From Oscillospiraceae bacterium (GTDB lineage: Bacteria > Bacillota > Clostridia > Oscillospirales > Acutalibacteraceae), in assembly GCA_015065665.1 (NCBI GenBank), contig SVPX01000006.1, positions 1 to 39,155 on the forward strand: a DNA stretch of 39,155 nt, written 5' to 3'. A model generated the notes under the pieces. It was not told where the DNA came from and did not search any database. It worked only from the letters and a program-made list of their open reading frames with translations. The stretch's first letter is position 1. The number at the start of each line of letters is the position of its first letter. Below are positions 31,824-39,155 of the stretch, piece by piece. Position numbers and translations under genes: made by a program.

Positions 31824-32935
31824 ACCTTACCCTCCTTCTTTGAATGACGGAATTTGATGGAGTAGCGGATAAAGAACTCGCAGCCTACAACAAAGAGGAT
31901 TACGATACCAACGGTGATATCAGCAAAAGAGGAGTTAAGTCCGCAGGTATCTGCAACCTTGGCAGAACCTAAGTTAAGGAAGATAACAAGGGCAGACATA
32001 ATCACCATAATAAAGGGATTGAACTGACCAAGCCAGGAAACCATAATAGCGGTAAAGCCCTGACCGCCTACTGTGTTGGGGTCTATGGAGTGGTTTGTAC
32101 CTGATACAAGGAGCATACCAACAATACCGCACAGAGCACCTGAAACGATCATGGTACGGATAACAACCTTCTTTACATTGATACCGATGTAACGGGCTGT
32201 ATTCTGGCTTTCGCCAACAACAGAGATTTCATATCCCTGTTTGCTGTAATTCATATAGATGTACATAAGAATTGTGATAACAAGTACGATAATAACATTG
32301 AGTGCATACTTATTGTCGCCAATATTGGGAAGATTACCGTAGGGTACGGGATTAATCTTGTTGGAGCCGCCACCCTCAATATAAAGGTAATACTTGATAA
32401 TCTGTGTAGCAACATAGTTCATCATCAGAGTGAACAGAGTTTCGTTTGTATTATACTGAGCCTTGAAAATAGCAGGAATAACACCCCACACAGCACCTGC
32501 CAGTATACTTGTAAGGATAATTACAAGCAGAAGCACAGGATAAGGGAGCTTATCACCCAGCTCAATCATACATATCATAGAAGCAAGTCCGCCCACAAGA
32601 GCCTGTCCCTCTGCACCGCAGTTCCAGAACTTCATCTTGAAAGCAGGAGTTACTGCAAGAGAAAGTCCAAGAAGAATTGCTGTCTTCTGCAGGAACTTCC
32701 ACAGCATAACGGTAGAGCCGGTTTCCAGTTTACCGAAAACACCTCGGTACATTGTCTCGTAAATAGAGCCGAAACTCTCTTTTGTGAGAAGCATTGAGAT
32801 AACACCTACAAGGAGAAGTGCTATCACTATGGCGGCAATACGCACAAGCCATGCCTGCCACCACTTCATATCGTCACGCTTTACAAGGTGAAACAGAGGT
32901 TCGTGACTGCTTTTTGTTTTTACTTTATCACTCAT
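31820..32935 (-). CDS. nucleoside-type ABC transporter permease (NupP/YufP-like)
   Basis: A 371-residue permease partner with a short charged N-terminus, then about eight to ten membrane segments. LKMKFWNCGAEGQALVGG-type sequence (AEGQ), GGSNKINPVPYGNLP and YEISVVGESQNTARYIGIN (coupling loop) are typical of the family. The frame extends eight codons upstream, but GAGG lies nine bases before the ATG at 32935, giving an eight-base overlap with the ATPase gene. It acts with the other permease as the heterodimeric channel. Confidence 0.9.
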   Translation of the reverse strand: MSDKVKTKSSHEPLFHLVKRDDMKWWQAWLVRIAAIVIALLLVGVISMLLTKESFGSIYETMYRGVFGKLETGSTVMLWKFLQKTAILLGLSLAVTPAFKMKFWNCGAEGQALVGGLASMICMIELGDKLPYPVLLLVIILTSILAGAVWGVIPAIFKAQYNTNETLFTLMMNYVATQIIKYYLYIEGGGSNKINPVPYGNLPNIGDNKYALNVIIVLVITILMYIYMNYSKQGYEISVVGESQNTARYIGINVKKVVIRTMIVSGALCGIVGMLLVSGTNHSIDPNTVGGQGFTAIMVSWLGQFNPFIMVIMSALVIFLNLGSAKVADTCGLNSSFADITVGIVILFVVGCEFFIRYSIKFRHSKKEGKV

Positions 32936-34472
32936 TACTGCTTCCCTCGCTTTCATCAAATGTCTTTGTCATCAGGAGACCAAGTTCTTCTTTTGTTGCG
33001 GTTCTGCCGTCAACAATACCTGTGATTCTACCTGAACCGATAACCATAATTCTGTCGCAAAGTTCGGTGAGTACATCAAGGTCCTCGCCAACAAAGATGA
33101 TTGCAACACCCTTTGCCTTCTGCTCATTGAGAAGGTTATAGATTGTGTAGGATGAGTTGATATCAAGACCTCGCACAGGATACGCAACCATAAGCACCTT
33201 GGGAGAAGCTGCAATCTCACGGCCTACAAGAACCTTCTGGATATTACCGCCCGAAAGCTGTCTGACAGGAGTTGAAACACCGGGAGTTACAACCTCAAGG
33301 TCCTGAACAATCTTTTCTGCCAGAGTCTTGGGAGCCTTTCTCTCAAGGAAGATGGACTTACCCTTTCTATAACTTCTGAGCATCATATTATCGGTGATGT
33401 CCATATTTGCAACAAGTCCCATACCAAGTCTGTCCTCAGGAACAAAGGAAAGGCGGACACCTAAATCACGAATCTGTCTGGGAGTTTTATCTCTGAGATT
33501 CTCGGTGGTACCTGTTTTGGGATTGATGTATGTTATCTCACCTGAAGAAACTTTCTGCAGTCCTGCAATGGACTCAAGGAGTTCTCTCTGACCTGAGCCT
33601 GCAATACCAGCAACACCCAGAATCTCACCTGAACGAACAGTAAATGAAACATCACTTAAAAGTTTTACACCTGTGCGGTCTGTACACTCAAGATCTTTCA
33701 CAATAAGTCTGTCCACAGTATCCTTTGGCTCGGTACGCTCAATATTAAGAGAAATCTTCTTACCTACCATCATCTCGGTAAGCTCGTTCTCGGTAGTTTC
33801 TGCAGTATTAACAGAGCCGATATACTCACCCTTACGGAGTACAGCAACTCTGTCAGACAGAGACATAACCTCGTTGAGTTTATGAGTGATAATGATGATA
33901 GCCTTGCCTGCCTCTCTCATTCTGCGCAGAACATCAAAAAGCTTCTGTATTTCCTGAGGTGTCAAAACCGCAGTAGGCTCGTCAAGAATAAGAATATCCG
34001 CACCGCGATAAAGAACTTTTACAATTTCAACAGTCTGCTTTTCCGAAACAGACATTGTGTAAATCTTCTTTTCCGGGTCAAGGTCAAAACCGAATTTATC
34101 ACAGATTTCGCGGATTTTCTCGGTGGATTTCTTAAGATTATACTTACCATCCTTGATACCCAGCACAATATTCTCCGCTGCTGTGAACACATCAACAAGT
34201 TTGAAGTGCTGATGAATCATACCGATTTTATAGTTGAAAGCATCCTTGGGAGAAGCAATAACAGCCTCTTTGCCATCAACATAAATCTGTCCCTCATCAG
34301 GAAAATAGATACCTGATATCATATTCATCAGGGTTGTTTTACCTGAGCCGTTTTCGCCCAGGATAGAAAGGATTTCCCCTCGGTATGCAGTAAGGCTAAC
34401 ATTCTTGTTAGCAACTACCTTGCCAAAGGTTTTGGTTATGTTTTTCAGCTCAATTGCCGCCTGTTTAGCCAC
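32928..34472 (-). CDS. nucleoside-type ABC transporter ATPase, two cassettes (NupO/YufO-like)
   Basis: A 514-residue tandem ATPase. Cassette 1 has LGENGSGKTTLMN (about 34-46), Q-loop IHQHFKLV, signature MSVSEKQTVEI and Walker B ILILDEPTAVLTPQE. Cassette 2 has a degenerate P-loop GIAGSGQREL, VPEDRLGMGLV and signature LSGGNIQKVLVGRE. The asymmetry is usual for this sugar/nucleoside ATPase family. The start is GTG, seven bases after AGGAGG. A stem-loop lies between it and the binding-protein gene. Confidence 0.93.
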   Translation of the reverse strand: MAKQAAIELKNITKTFGKVVANKNVSLTAYRGEILSILGENGSGKTTLMNMISGIYFPDEGQIYVDGKEAVIASPKDAFNYKIGMIHQHFKLVDVFTAAENIVLGIKDGKYNLKKSTEKIREICDKFGFDLDPEKKIYTMSVSEKQTVEIVKVLYRGADILILDEPTAVLTPQEIQKLFDVLRRMREAGKAIIIITHKLNEVMSLSDRVAVLRKGEYIGSVNTAETTENELTEMMVGKKISLNIERTEPKDTVDRLIVKDLECTDRTGVKLLSDVSFTVRSGEILGVAGIAGSGQRELLESIAGLQKVSSGEITYINPKTGTTENLRDKTPRQIRDLGVRLSFVPEDRLGMGLVANMDITDNMMLRSYRKGKSIFLERKAPKTLAEKIVQDLEVVTPGVSTPVRQLSGGNIQKVLVGREIAASPKVLMVAYPVRGLDINSSYTIYNLLNEQKAKGVAIIFVGEDLDVLTELCDRIMVIGSGRITGIVDGRTATKEELGLLMTKTFDESEGSSNE

Positions 34473-34556
34473 TTAACATCCTCCTTATCATAATTCTTAA
34501 CAAAACTCTGAGTACACAGACCTTTGTTAAAAATTATCACAGATAATAAGAGCGAA

Positions 34557-34575
34557 GCGGGGCAAGAAGCCCCGC
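34557..34575 (-). other. intercistronic GC-rich stem-loop
   Basis: GCGGGGC (34557-34563) and GCCCCGC (34569-34575) form a perfect seven-bp stem with a five-base loop. There is no proper T-run after it on the - strand, so it looks like an mRNA-stabilising or partial-termination structure. It would allow more binding protein than transporter. Confidence 0.65.
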
Positions 34576-34594
34576 CTCTGAAAAAAATTAAATA

Positions 34595-35818
34595 TTAGCC
34601 GTAGTTCTCGTCAAGAAGTGTGATACCATCGATTCTGAGATCGAAGTAAGGAGCAGATCTGAGTGTTGACTCTGCAAATACACCGTCTTTGATAGCCTCT
34701 GTATCAGGTGTGAATGCTGCGTCTGTGTCAACGTCTGCAAGGTAAGTTGTAACCTTCTCGCCGCCAACTGTGAAGTTAGCTGTATCGAATACATTGAGAG
34801 TACCGTCAAGGAGCTGGCCCTTAACTTCTTCAAGTTTCTCAACTGTGCCTTCTGCTGCAACTGCTGTGTTTACATCTGTAAGAACAACAGAACCTGTCTC
34901 GATTGTACCTGTCCAGTCAGCCTCAATAGCTGTACCGTTCTGTACGCACTCGATCATGTGCTTGAAGTAAGGAGCCCAGTCGATTCTGGAAGAAACGATG
35001 AATGTGTTGGGGCATGCTGCAATTGTGGAGCCGTTGTAGGATACGTTGGGAACGCCTGCGTTCTCACAAGCTGTGGGAGCACCCATGGAGTCAGCGTGCT
35101 GAGAAATAAGTACGCAACCGCCGTTGATAAGAGCAAGAGCTGCTTCCTTCTCAAGAGTCTCGTCATACCAGGAACCTGTGAACTTAACATCCATTGTTAC
35201 TGTGGGGCAAACGCTCTTTGCACCAAGATAGAAGGATGTGTAACCGGACATAACCTCTGCAAATGTGAATGCGCCAACATAACCCATCTTAGCCTTGTCA
35301 GCTGTGATTTTGCCATCAGCGATCATCTCGTTGAGCTTGAGACCTGCAGCAACACCTGCAAGATATCTGCCCTGATAGATGGAAGCAAATGCATTGTGGA
35401 AGTTCTTGAGACCTGCTGTGTGAGCCTGAGTACCTGTTGCATGGCAGAACTGTACATCGGGATACTCCTCTGCAGCCTGCATAAGGAAGGACTCGTGACC
35501 GAAGCTGTCAGCGAAGATTACATTACAACCGTCAACCTCGATAAGCTCAACTGCTGCATCGTAGCAATCTGTGGACTCAGGAATCTGAGTCTTCTGAGCA
35601 TACTCAACGCCCATTTCCTGACATGCTGCAACTGCAGCGTCCATGAAGTTCTTGTCGTAGGTGGAGTTCTCATCGTGAAGGAAGATGAAGCCAACCTTAA
35701 CTTCTGTCTTGTCGGCACCTGCTGTACCTGTGGTAGTGTCTGTGTCTCCGTTTGTGCCACAAGCTGCAAAAGCAACGAGCATCAGCACTGCAAGGAGAGC
35801 GCAAAGGATTCTTTTCAT
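34595..35818 (-). CDS. BMP-family substrate-binding lipoprotein of a nucleoside ABC transporter
   Basis: A 407-residue lipoprotein. The signal peptide ends LVAFAACGTNGD with lipobox FAAC, followed by a Thr-rich linker. The mature part has the BMP/Med pattern: VKVGFIFLHDENSTYDKNF, VIFADSFGHES, HNAFASIYQGRYLAGVAAGL, and WYDETLEKEAALALINGG. It captures nucleosides outside the membrane for the two-cassette ATPase and two permeases downstream. AGGAGG precedes the ATG. It is the first and probably most expressed gene of the unit. Confidence 0.93.
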   Translation of the reverse strand: MKRILCALLAVLMLVAFAACGTNGDTDTTTGTAGADKTEVKVGFIFLHDENSTYDKNFMDAAVAACQEMGVEYAQKTQIPESTDCYDAAVELIEVDGCNVIFADSFGHESFLMQAAEEYPDVQFCHATGTQAHTAGLKNFHNAFASIYQGRYLAGVAAGLKLNEMIADGKITADKAKMGYVGAFTFAEVMSGYTSFYLGAKSVCPTVTMDVKFTGSWYDETLEKEAALALINGGCVLISQHADSMGAPTACENAGVPNVSYNGSTIAACPNTFIVSSRIDWAPYFKHMIECVQNGTAIEADWTGTIETGSVVLTDVNTAVAAEGTVEKLEEVKGQLLDGTLNVFDTANFTVGGEKVTTYLADVDTDAAFTPDTEAIKDGVFAESTLRSAPYFDLRIDGITLLDENYG

Positions 35819-35968
35819 TGTAATTTCCTCCTAAGAAATTTATTTATAATAATAGGGCCTACCATAAAGGCTTGTCCTAAAATTATCAGAAAAAAATACG
35901 CAAGTCAGGATATAAGTAAGGTAACCTTTTCTCCGATTTGCTGACATCTTATAAGAAACATACACTTA
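35819..35968 (-). other. about 145-base leader of the BMP operon with hairpins
   Basis: Between the promoter and the start the transcript can form GTCAG/CTGAC enclosing AAGGTTACCTT. A second hairpin is TAGG-GCCT/AGGC-CCTA with a four-base bulge, about 35 bases before the ATG. It does not match the purine, 2'-deoxyguanosine, S-box or ykkC riboswitch consensus that I know. No terminator-like T-run is present. Confidence 0.45.
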
Positions 35969-35997
35969 ATTATAGAACAAATCCTGCGTTTTTTCAA
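35969..35997 (-). promoter_or_regulatory. promoter of the BMP transporter operon
   Basis: TTGAAA (35992-35997), a 17-base spacer and TATAAT (35969-35974) on the - strand. Confidence 0.75.
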
Positions 35998-36053
35998 TAG
36001 TTTCCGATATATCACCTGTACAAAATACATCCCACATTTTTGTTGATTATGAC

Positions 36054-36091
36054 AAAAAACGCACTACCATATTACAGGCAATGCGTTTTTT
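36054..36091 (-). terminator. terminator after the ExbD-like gene
   Basis: AAAAAACGCA (36054-36063) pairs with TGCGTTTTTT (36082-36091) around an 18-base loop. It lies 25 bases after the gene's stop, with A/T runs on both sides. Confidence 0.75.
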
Positions 36092-36116
36092 AACTGTTAT
36101 TTATGAGTATTTCTGC

Positions 36117-36617
36117 TCAGAGTTCATCTGAGGTAGCTACTCCATATTCATCATAAGTAGCAGACGGTTCCATTTTTTCACACTCAATGCCAAACTCTCC
36201 CAGCAAATCCACAACCTTGTTGTATACCATATAATCAGCAGGATTGCTTGTATCGTTTATAAGAGCAACGGTATAAAGTTCACCTTTCTCTTCTGCGTTC
36301 TTAAGATATGTTCTCAGGTCTTCAAAGGTTACATAATTATGCTCAAGGATAATATTATCCCCTGAAATTGTCAGGGTGATAATCTCAGGTGTCACTCCCC
36401 CATCATCATCGGAGAAAAACACATCTGAAATCACAATACCGCCAAAAATCACCAGACAAAACACCACAACAAGAACAAGAGTTCTCAGCAGAATACGTCC
36501 TGTTTTTTTAACTCCGGCTGTGGGCTTTTTTCTTCTGTTTCCTTTTCTCTTTACAGGAGTTTCCTTGTCGTTTTCCTTCTCCTGCATAACTTCTTTATTC
36601 TCAAAATCTTTGCTCAT
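36117..36617 (-). CDS. single-TM protein with ExbD/TolR-like C-terminal domain
   Basis: A 166-residue product with a very basic N-terminus (KRKGNRRKKPTAGVKK), one membrane segment (about 42-64) and an extracytoplasmic domain. There ITLTISGDNIILEHNYVTFEDL, then VALINDTSNPADYMVYNKVV and LLGEFGIE, recall the ExbD/TolR periplasmic fold. The match is by pattern only. No ExbB/TolQ partner is nearby. The frame extends 16 codons upstream into the Gx gene; GGTGAG just before the ATG at 36617 favours this start. It is third in an operon with the NusG-II and Gx genes. Confidence 0.7.
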   Translation of the reverse strand: MSKDFENKEVMQEKENDKETPVKRKGNRRKKPTAGVKKTGRILLRTLVLVVVFCLVIFGGIVISDVFFSDDDGGVTPEIITLTISGDNIILEHNYVTFEDLRTYLKNAEEKGELYTVALINDTSNPADYMVYNKVVDLLGEFGIECEKMEPSATYDEYGVATSDEL

Positions 36618-36661
36618 AAATCTCACCATAAAATAAACTTTATATTCTATTATACCATTAC

Positions 36662-37216
36662 TCAATCATTTTGCAAATCCCTGGGAGAATCTCCCATAAG
36701 GGGTATTCTTTTAAGAGAAGGCATTACAAAATAATATACTAATGCAGTAAGAGAACCGGTCAGCACCGCACCTGCCACAAGCACAGGGATATATGCATAT
36801 ATCGCGTCAGACACCAACACATAAGCTACAAGTACCTGTCCGCAATTATGAAGGAAGGCTCCACCTACTCCCACACCGAAACATCCAAAAGAAATCTTCT
36901 TTTGATTTATAAGAAGGTGCATACCGATAGTTGCAAGGAATCCGCCAAAAAAACTCATACAAAAGGCTGTAACACCCCTTGTAAAAAGCGCAAACAACGC
37001 CTTGATAATAACAATAGCCAAAGCACAAGGAAGATTGCAAAGTTCAAGTGAAAACATAACTGCCAAATTGGAAAGTCCAAGTTTCATGCCGGGCAATACA
37101 AAGGGCAAATCGGGTAACATCCCCTCAAAGATTGACAGTACCAAGGCTAAAGCTGAGAGTATACCTGTACGGCAGACGTAAAGAATATTTTTCTTTAAAA
37201 GGATTTTACCGTTCAT
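36662..37216 (-). CDS. Gx transporter family membrane protein
   Basis: A 184-residue polytopic protein with five to six hydrophobic segments. Motifs are GILSALALVLSIFEGMLP, GMKLGLSNLAVMF, FTRGVTAFCMSFFGG and VGVGGAFLHNCGQVLVA, typical of the Gx family (formerly heptaprenyl diphosphate synthase component I). It resembles the membrane (S) components of ECF transporters, and its substrate is not established. It starts four bases after the NusG-II gene, the usual pairing in Clostridia. Confidence 0.9.
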   Translation of the reverse strand: MNGKILLKKNILYVCRTGILSALALVLSIFEGMLPDLPFVLPGMKLGLSNLAVMFSLELCNLPCALAIVIIKALFALFTRGVTAFCMSFFGGFLATIGMHLLINQKKISFGCFGVGVGGAFLHNCGQVLVAYVLVSDAIYAYIPVLVAGAVLTGSLTALVYYFVMPSLKRIPLMGDSPRDLQND

Positions 37217-37220
37217 ACTC

Positions 37221-37631
37221 TCACCCCGCTATTGAATCAGGAGCATCCATATCACTTATACTCTCTGACACAAGTTTTACAGATACTCTTGCAGGCAGAC
37301 ATACCGCCGATTGTCCCGAATGAGTAAGCACACCTGTATTGACGCAGAGTTTATCGGGGCAATCCGAGTGAGAAAAGCAGACACCCTGCGGAGAAAGGCT
37401 GATTATCACAGGCACTTCCCCATTCACTCTGACCTCATAAGGCTCCTCAACATCAGAGAGTTTCACCTGATGATAAACCTCTCCCTCAACAGAGATTACC
37501 GCAGTAACATCCTGCTGATTCCTGCTGTCAAACAAAAACACGAGGCTCAACACAAAACACAGCAAAACAACTGTGGCAATAAAAATGTCACCTAAGGCGA
37601 AATATTTTCTTTTGGAGTTTTCATTCTTCAT
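37221..37631 (-). CDS. NusG domain II-containing membrane-anchored protein
   Basis: A 136-residue protein with one N-terminal membrane anchor (about 14-34) and an extracytoplasmic NusG-II beta-barrel: VEEPYEVRVNGEVP, VCFSHSDCPDKLCVNTGVLTHSGQSAVCLPARV. The three cysteines in that stretch are characteristic of the family. Despite the name it is not a transcription factor. It is the first gene of a three-gene unit; the binding site is weak (GGTG). In many Clostridia this pair occurs near apbE or Rnf genes, and apbE is about 15 kb away here. Confidence 0.9.
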   Translation of the reverse strand: MKNENSKRKYFALGDIFIATVVLLCFVLSLVFLFDSRNQQDVTAVISVEGEVYHQVKLSDVEEPYEVRVNGEVPVIISLSPQGVCFSHSDCPDKLCVNTGVLTHSGQSAVCLPARVSVKLVSESISDMDAPDSIAG

Positions 37632-37665
37632 ACTAAAACACCAATTACTTTAATAATATACTCCG

Positions 37666-37694
37666 ATTATACCCTACACAAACATTCTTTGCAA
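37666..37694 (-). promoter_or_regulatory. promoter of the NusG-II/Gx operon
   Basis: TTGCAA (37689-37694), a 17-base spacer and TATAAT (37666-37671) on the - strand. Confidence 0.7.
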
Positions 37695-37779
37695 CAGGTA
37701 AACAACAGTTGAAATCGGAACATCTCCTTTACAATCTCATTAAGTTTCTAATCCTGCACGGAGATATCGGCAAAACCTG

Positions 37780-37794
37780 AGTTAAATGTTAACT
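37780..37794. promoter_or_regulatory. inverted repeat upstream of the collagen-like gene
   Basis: AGTTAA-ATG-TTAACT, a six-base dyad with a three-base centre, lies about 25 bases before the collagen-like start. It could be an operator; no family assigned. Confidence 0.35.
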
Positions 37795-37818
37795 TAGGGC
37801 AGTTGATAGGTGAATGTA

Positions 37819-38404
37819 ATGAAGATATGGAATTGTAGCAGCAACAATAACTGCTATAAAAAATTACAATGACAGCTGTTCAAAAGATAGCTTTGAAAAT
37901 AGATGTTCTTGTGGTTTCTGTTGTCCTGAGTGTCCTATCTGTCCTCCCGGTCCCCAAGGACCTCAGGGCCCTGCTGGTGGTTTGCTAAACTATGCTGATT
38001 TTTATGCGCTGATGCCACCCGACAATGCAGCAACAGTAGCGCCCGGAGCTGACGTTAGCTTCTCGCAAGACGGACCAAATAGCGGAGCTGATATTTCCAG
38101 AATCGGACCAGATTCATTTAATCTGGCTCAGATCGGAACTTATCAGATACTGTTTGAGGTAAGTGTAGATGAGAAAGGTCAATTAGTATTAACCTTAAAC
38201 GGAGAGAATTTGGCATACACTGTATTTGGCAGAGCCACAGGTGCATCACAAATCGTAGGTATGGCCATTGTGTCCACTACTGTTATTAATTCTGTTTTGA
38301 CCGTTCGATACCCTGCCGGTAATGCAACTGCGATTACAGTTACACCTCTTGCAGGAGGAACGCATCCTGTTTCTGCGCATCTGATTATTACTCAGATCGC
38401 TTGA
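37819..38404 (+). pseudogene. collagen-like BclA-type surface protein, split by a one-base frameshift
   Basis: The C-terminal 140 residues (from about 37982) look like the BclA C-terminal jelly-roll: LNYADFYALMPPDNAATVAPG, IGTYQILFEVSVDEKGQLVL, GGTHPVSAHLIITQ. Just upstream, in the same frame, lie a short collagen stretch GPQGPQGPAGG and a cysteine-rich segment (CSCGFCCPECPICPPG). From ATG 37819 (AGGTGA upstream) another frame reads MKIWNCSSNNNCYK and runs into stop after six As at 37858-37863. With five As the two frames join into one protein of about 195 residues. It may be a sequencing error, a phase-variable tract, or a broken gene. The family is found on spore surfaces. Confidence 0.75.
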
Positions 38405-38462
38405 TTTATTATGCAAACTGATTCTGTAATTTAAAGAAAATATCTTTAAGTTTCTAATAAAA

Positions 38463-38490
38463 ATGCTGTCTCACATAATGTGGACAGCAT
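38463..38490 (-). terminator. terminator of the LacI-family gene
   Basis: ATGCTGTC (38463-38470) pairs with GACAGCAT (38483-38490), extended by CAC/GTG after a bulge. TTTTTATT follows on the - strand, just after the gene's stop. Confidence 0.8.
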
Positions 38491-38494
38491 AGTG

Positions 38495-39155
38495 CTATTT
38501 GCATGAGTTTCTTATTTCCAACTTGCAAGGGAGTTTTATTCTCATTGCGGTGGGCAAAGCTTTTGAACCGTCAGAAATGAGGCTGTTTACTATTGACACT
38601 CCATAGAATCCCATAGCGTATACAGGAGCGCTCATAGTTGTAAGAGAAGGATTGGTATAGCTTGCAAATTCGATATTGTCAAAGCCTATTATTGAGATAT
38701 CATCAGGAACATTATATCCCTTGTCCTGCAATGCTCTCATTGCCCCAATAGCGATAGGATCACTAGCGGCGAAAATCGCGGTGGGCAAATCGCCCTTCTC
38801 TATCATCTCTGCCATTGCTTTGTAGCCTGCTGAGATGTTGAATTCGCACATACCAATATAGTTTTCATATTCGATGTTATGAGCAATACAAAAGTCTTTG
38901 AAAATATCAAATCTCTCATCTCTCAAAGCAGAATTGTCCTGAGGTGTTTCGATTCCTCCTAAGAAGCCTACTTTTTTGTGGCCGAAGTTATAAAGATATT
39001 CCATAGCAGTATTCACTGCCTGACTAAAGTCGAGTGTTATCGATGTGATGTCAGGATCTTCCACAGGCATATCAAGAAAAACAAGATTTGGAGTTAAGTC
39101 CTTTAAATCTGAAATTTCCTGTTTGCTGAACTTACCTATACATATAATACCGTCA
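38495..39155 (-). CDS. LacI/GalR-family transcriptional regulator, 5' part outside the window
   Basis: The visible 220 residues are the periplasmic-binding-protein-like effector domain: GIICIGKFS, LVFLDMPVED, AMEYLYNFGHKKVGFLGG, LPTAIFAASDPIAIGAMRALQDKGYNVPDDISIIGFDNIEFA, and SLTTMSAPVYAMG. These are hallmark LacI/GalR sequences. The frame stays open to the right edge, so the DNA-binding helix-turn-helix lies beyond the window. The effector is probably a sugar. Its target genes cannot be named from here. Confidence 0.92.
   Translation of the reverse strand, partial: DGIICIGKFSKQEISDLKDLTPNLVFLDMPVEDPDITSITLDFSQAVNTAMEYLYNFGHKKVGFLGGIETPQDNSALRDERFDIFKDFCIAHNIEYENYIGMCEFNISAGYKAMAEMIEKGDLPTAIFAASDPIAIGAMRALQDKGYNVPDDISIIGFDNIEFASYTNPSLTTMSAPVYAMGFYGVSIVNSLISDGSKALPTAMRIKLPCKLEIRNSCK

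Noticed and set aside
34958..35944. 328-codon open frame antisense to the BMP lipoprotein gene
   Set aside because: Cysteine- and serine-rich translation with no family pattern. It is the mirror of the Ala/Thr-rich codons of the well-supported BMP gene and has no plausible binding site.
35819..36116. purine riboswitch upstream of the BMP gene
   Set aside because: The three-way-junction core blocks of the purine aptamer are not found on the transcribed strand.

Overview
The window comes from a low-GC Gram-positive, most likely a gut-type Clostridia (Oscillospiraceae/Ruminococcaceae-like). The signs are strong AGGAGG ribosome binding sites, a ctsR-mcsA-mcsB-clpC stress operon, an S-box (SAM-I) riboswitch on metK, a PHP-type histidinol phosphatase, a NusG-II/Gx membrane pair, and a collagen-like protein of the spore-surface BclA type. 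No insertion sequence, phage or CRISPR array was seen.

Layout. (1) 1-5316: + strand histidine operon hisC-hisB-hisH-hisA-hisF-hisIE-hisK, closed by a two-way terminator; hisG/hisD must lie left of the window. (2) 5355-10750: - strand lipoprotein gene, then the ctsR-mcsA-mcsB-clpC operon behind an array of CtsR-type heptad operators. (3) 10837-12803: htpG with its own promoter. (4) 12828-21239: - strand operon aroF-tyrA-aroB-aroA-aroC-pheA-aroE/K fusion-aroQ. It encodes all seven shikimate-pathway activities to chorismate plus the Phe and Tyr branches. It is preceded by a 20-residue leader peptide with eight consecutive Tyr/Phe codons and a transcription terminator, the layout of a classical ribosome-dependent attenuator. 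(5) 21420-22730: tRNA-Leu(GAG) and the flavin transferase lipoprotein apbE. (6) 22753-28618: - strand accessory operon: a zinc-ribbon/three-TM membrane protein, a HerA-like ATPase with a C-terminal CxxCxxCxxC cluster, an acidic-N-terminus LHH nuclease toxin, a SUKH immunity protein, and an acidic-N-terminus TNT (NAD glycohydrolase) toxin. (7) 28947-29375: MazF-family gene without an antitoxin. (8) 29400-35997: metK with SAM-I riboswitch, and a BMP-type nucleoside ABC transporter. (9) 36054-37694: ExbD-like protein, Gx transporter and NusG domain II protein. (10) 37819-39155: frameshifted collagen-like protein and a truncated LacI-family regulator.

How it fits together. Regions 1 and 4 make the window a near-complete amino-acid biosynthesis locus (His, Phe, Tyr). 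HisC is the only aminotransferase present and could also serve the aromatic branch. Regions 2 and 3 are protein quality control. Region 6 looks like a compact polymorphic-toxin locus in which a HerA-type ATPase and a membrane partner, rather than a known secretion system, accompany two effector-like proteins. The two most notable finds are the aromatic leader-peptide attenuator and the HerA/zinc-ribbon toxin operon. Functional calls rest on motifs read by eye; no database search was possible.
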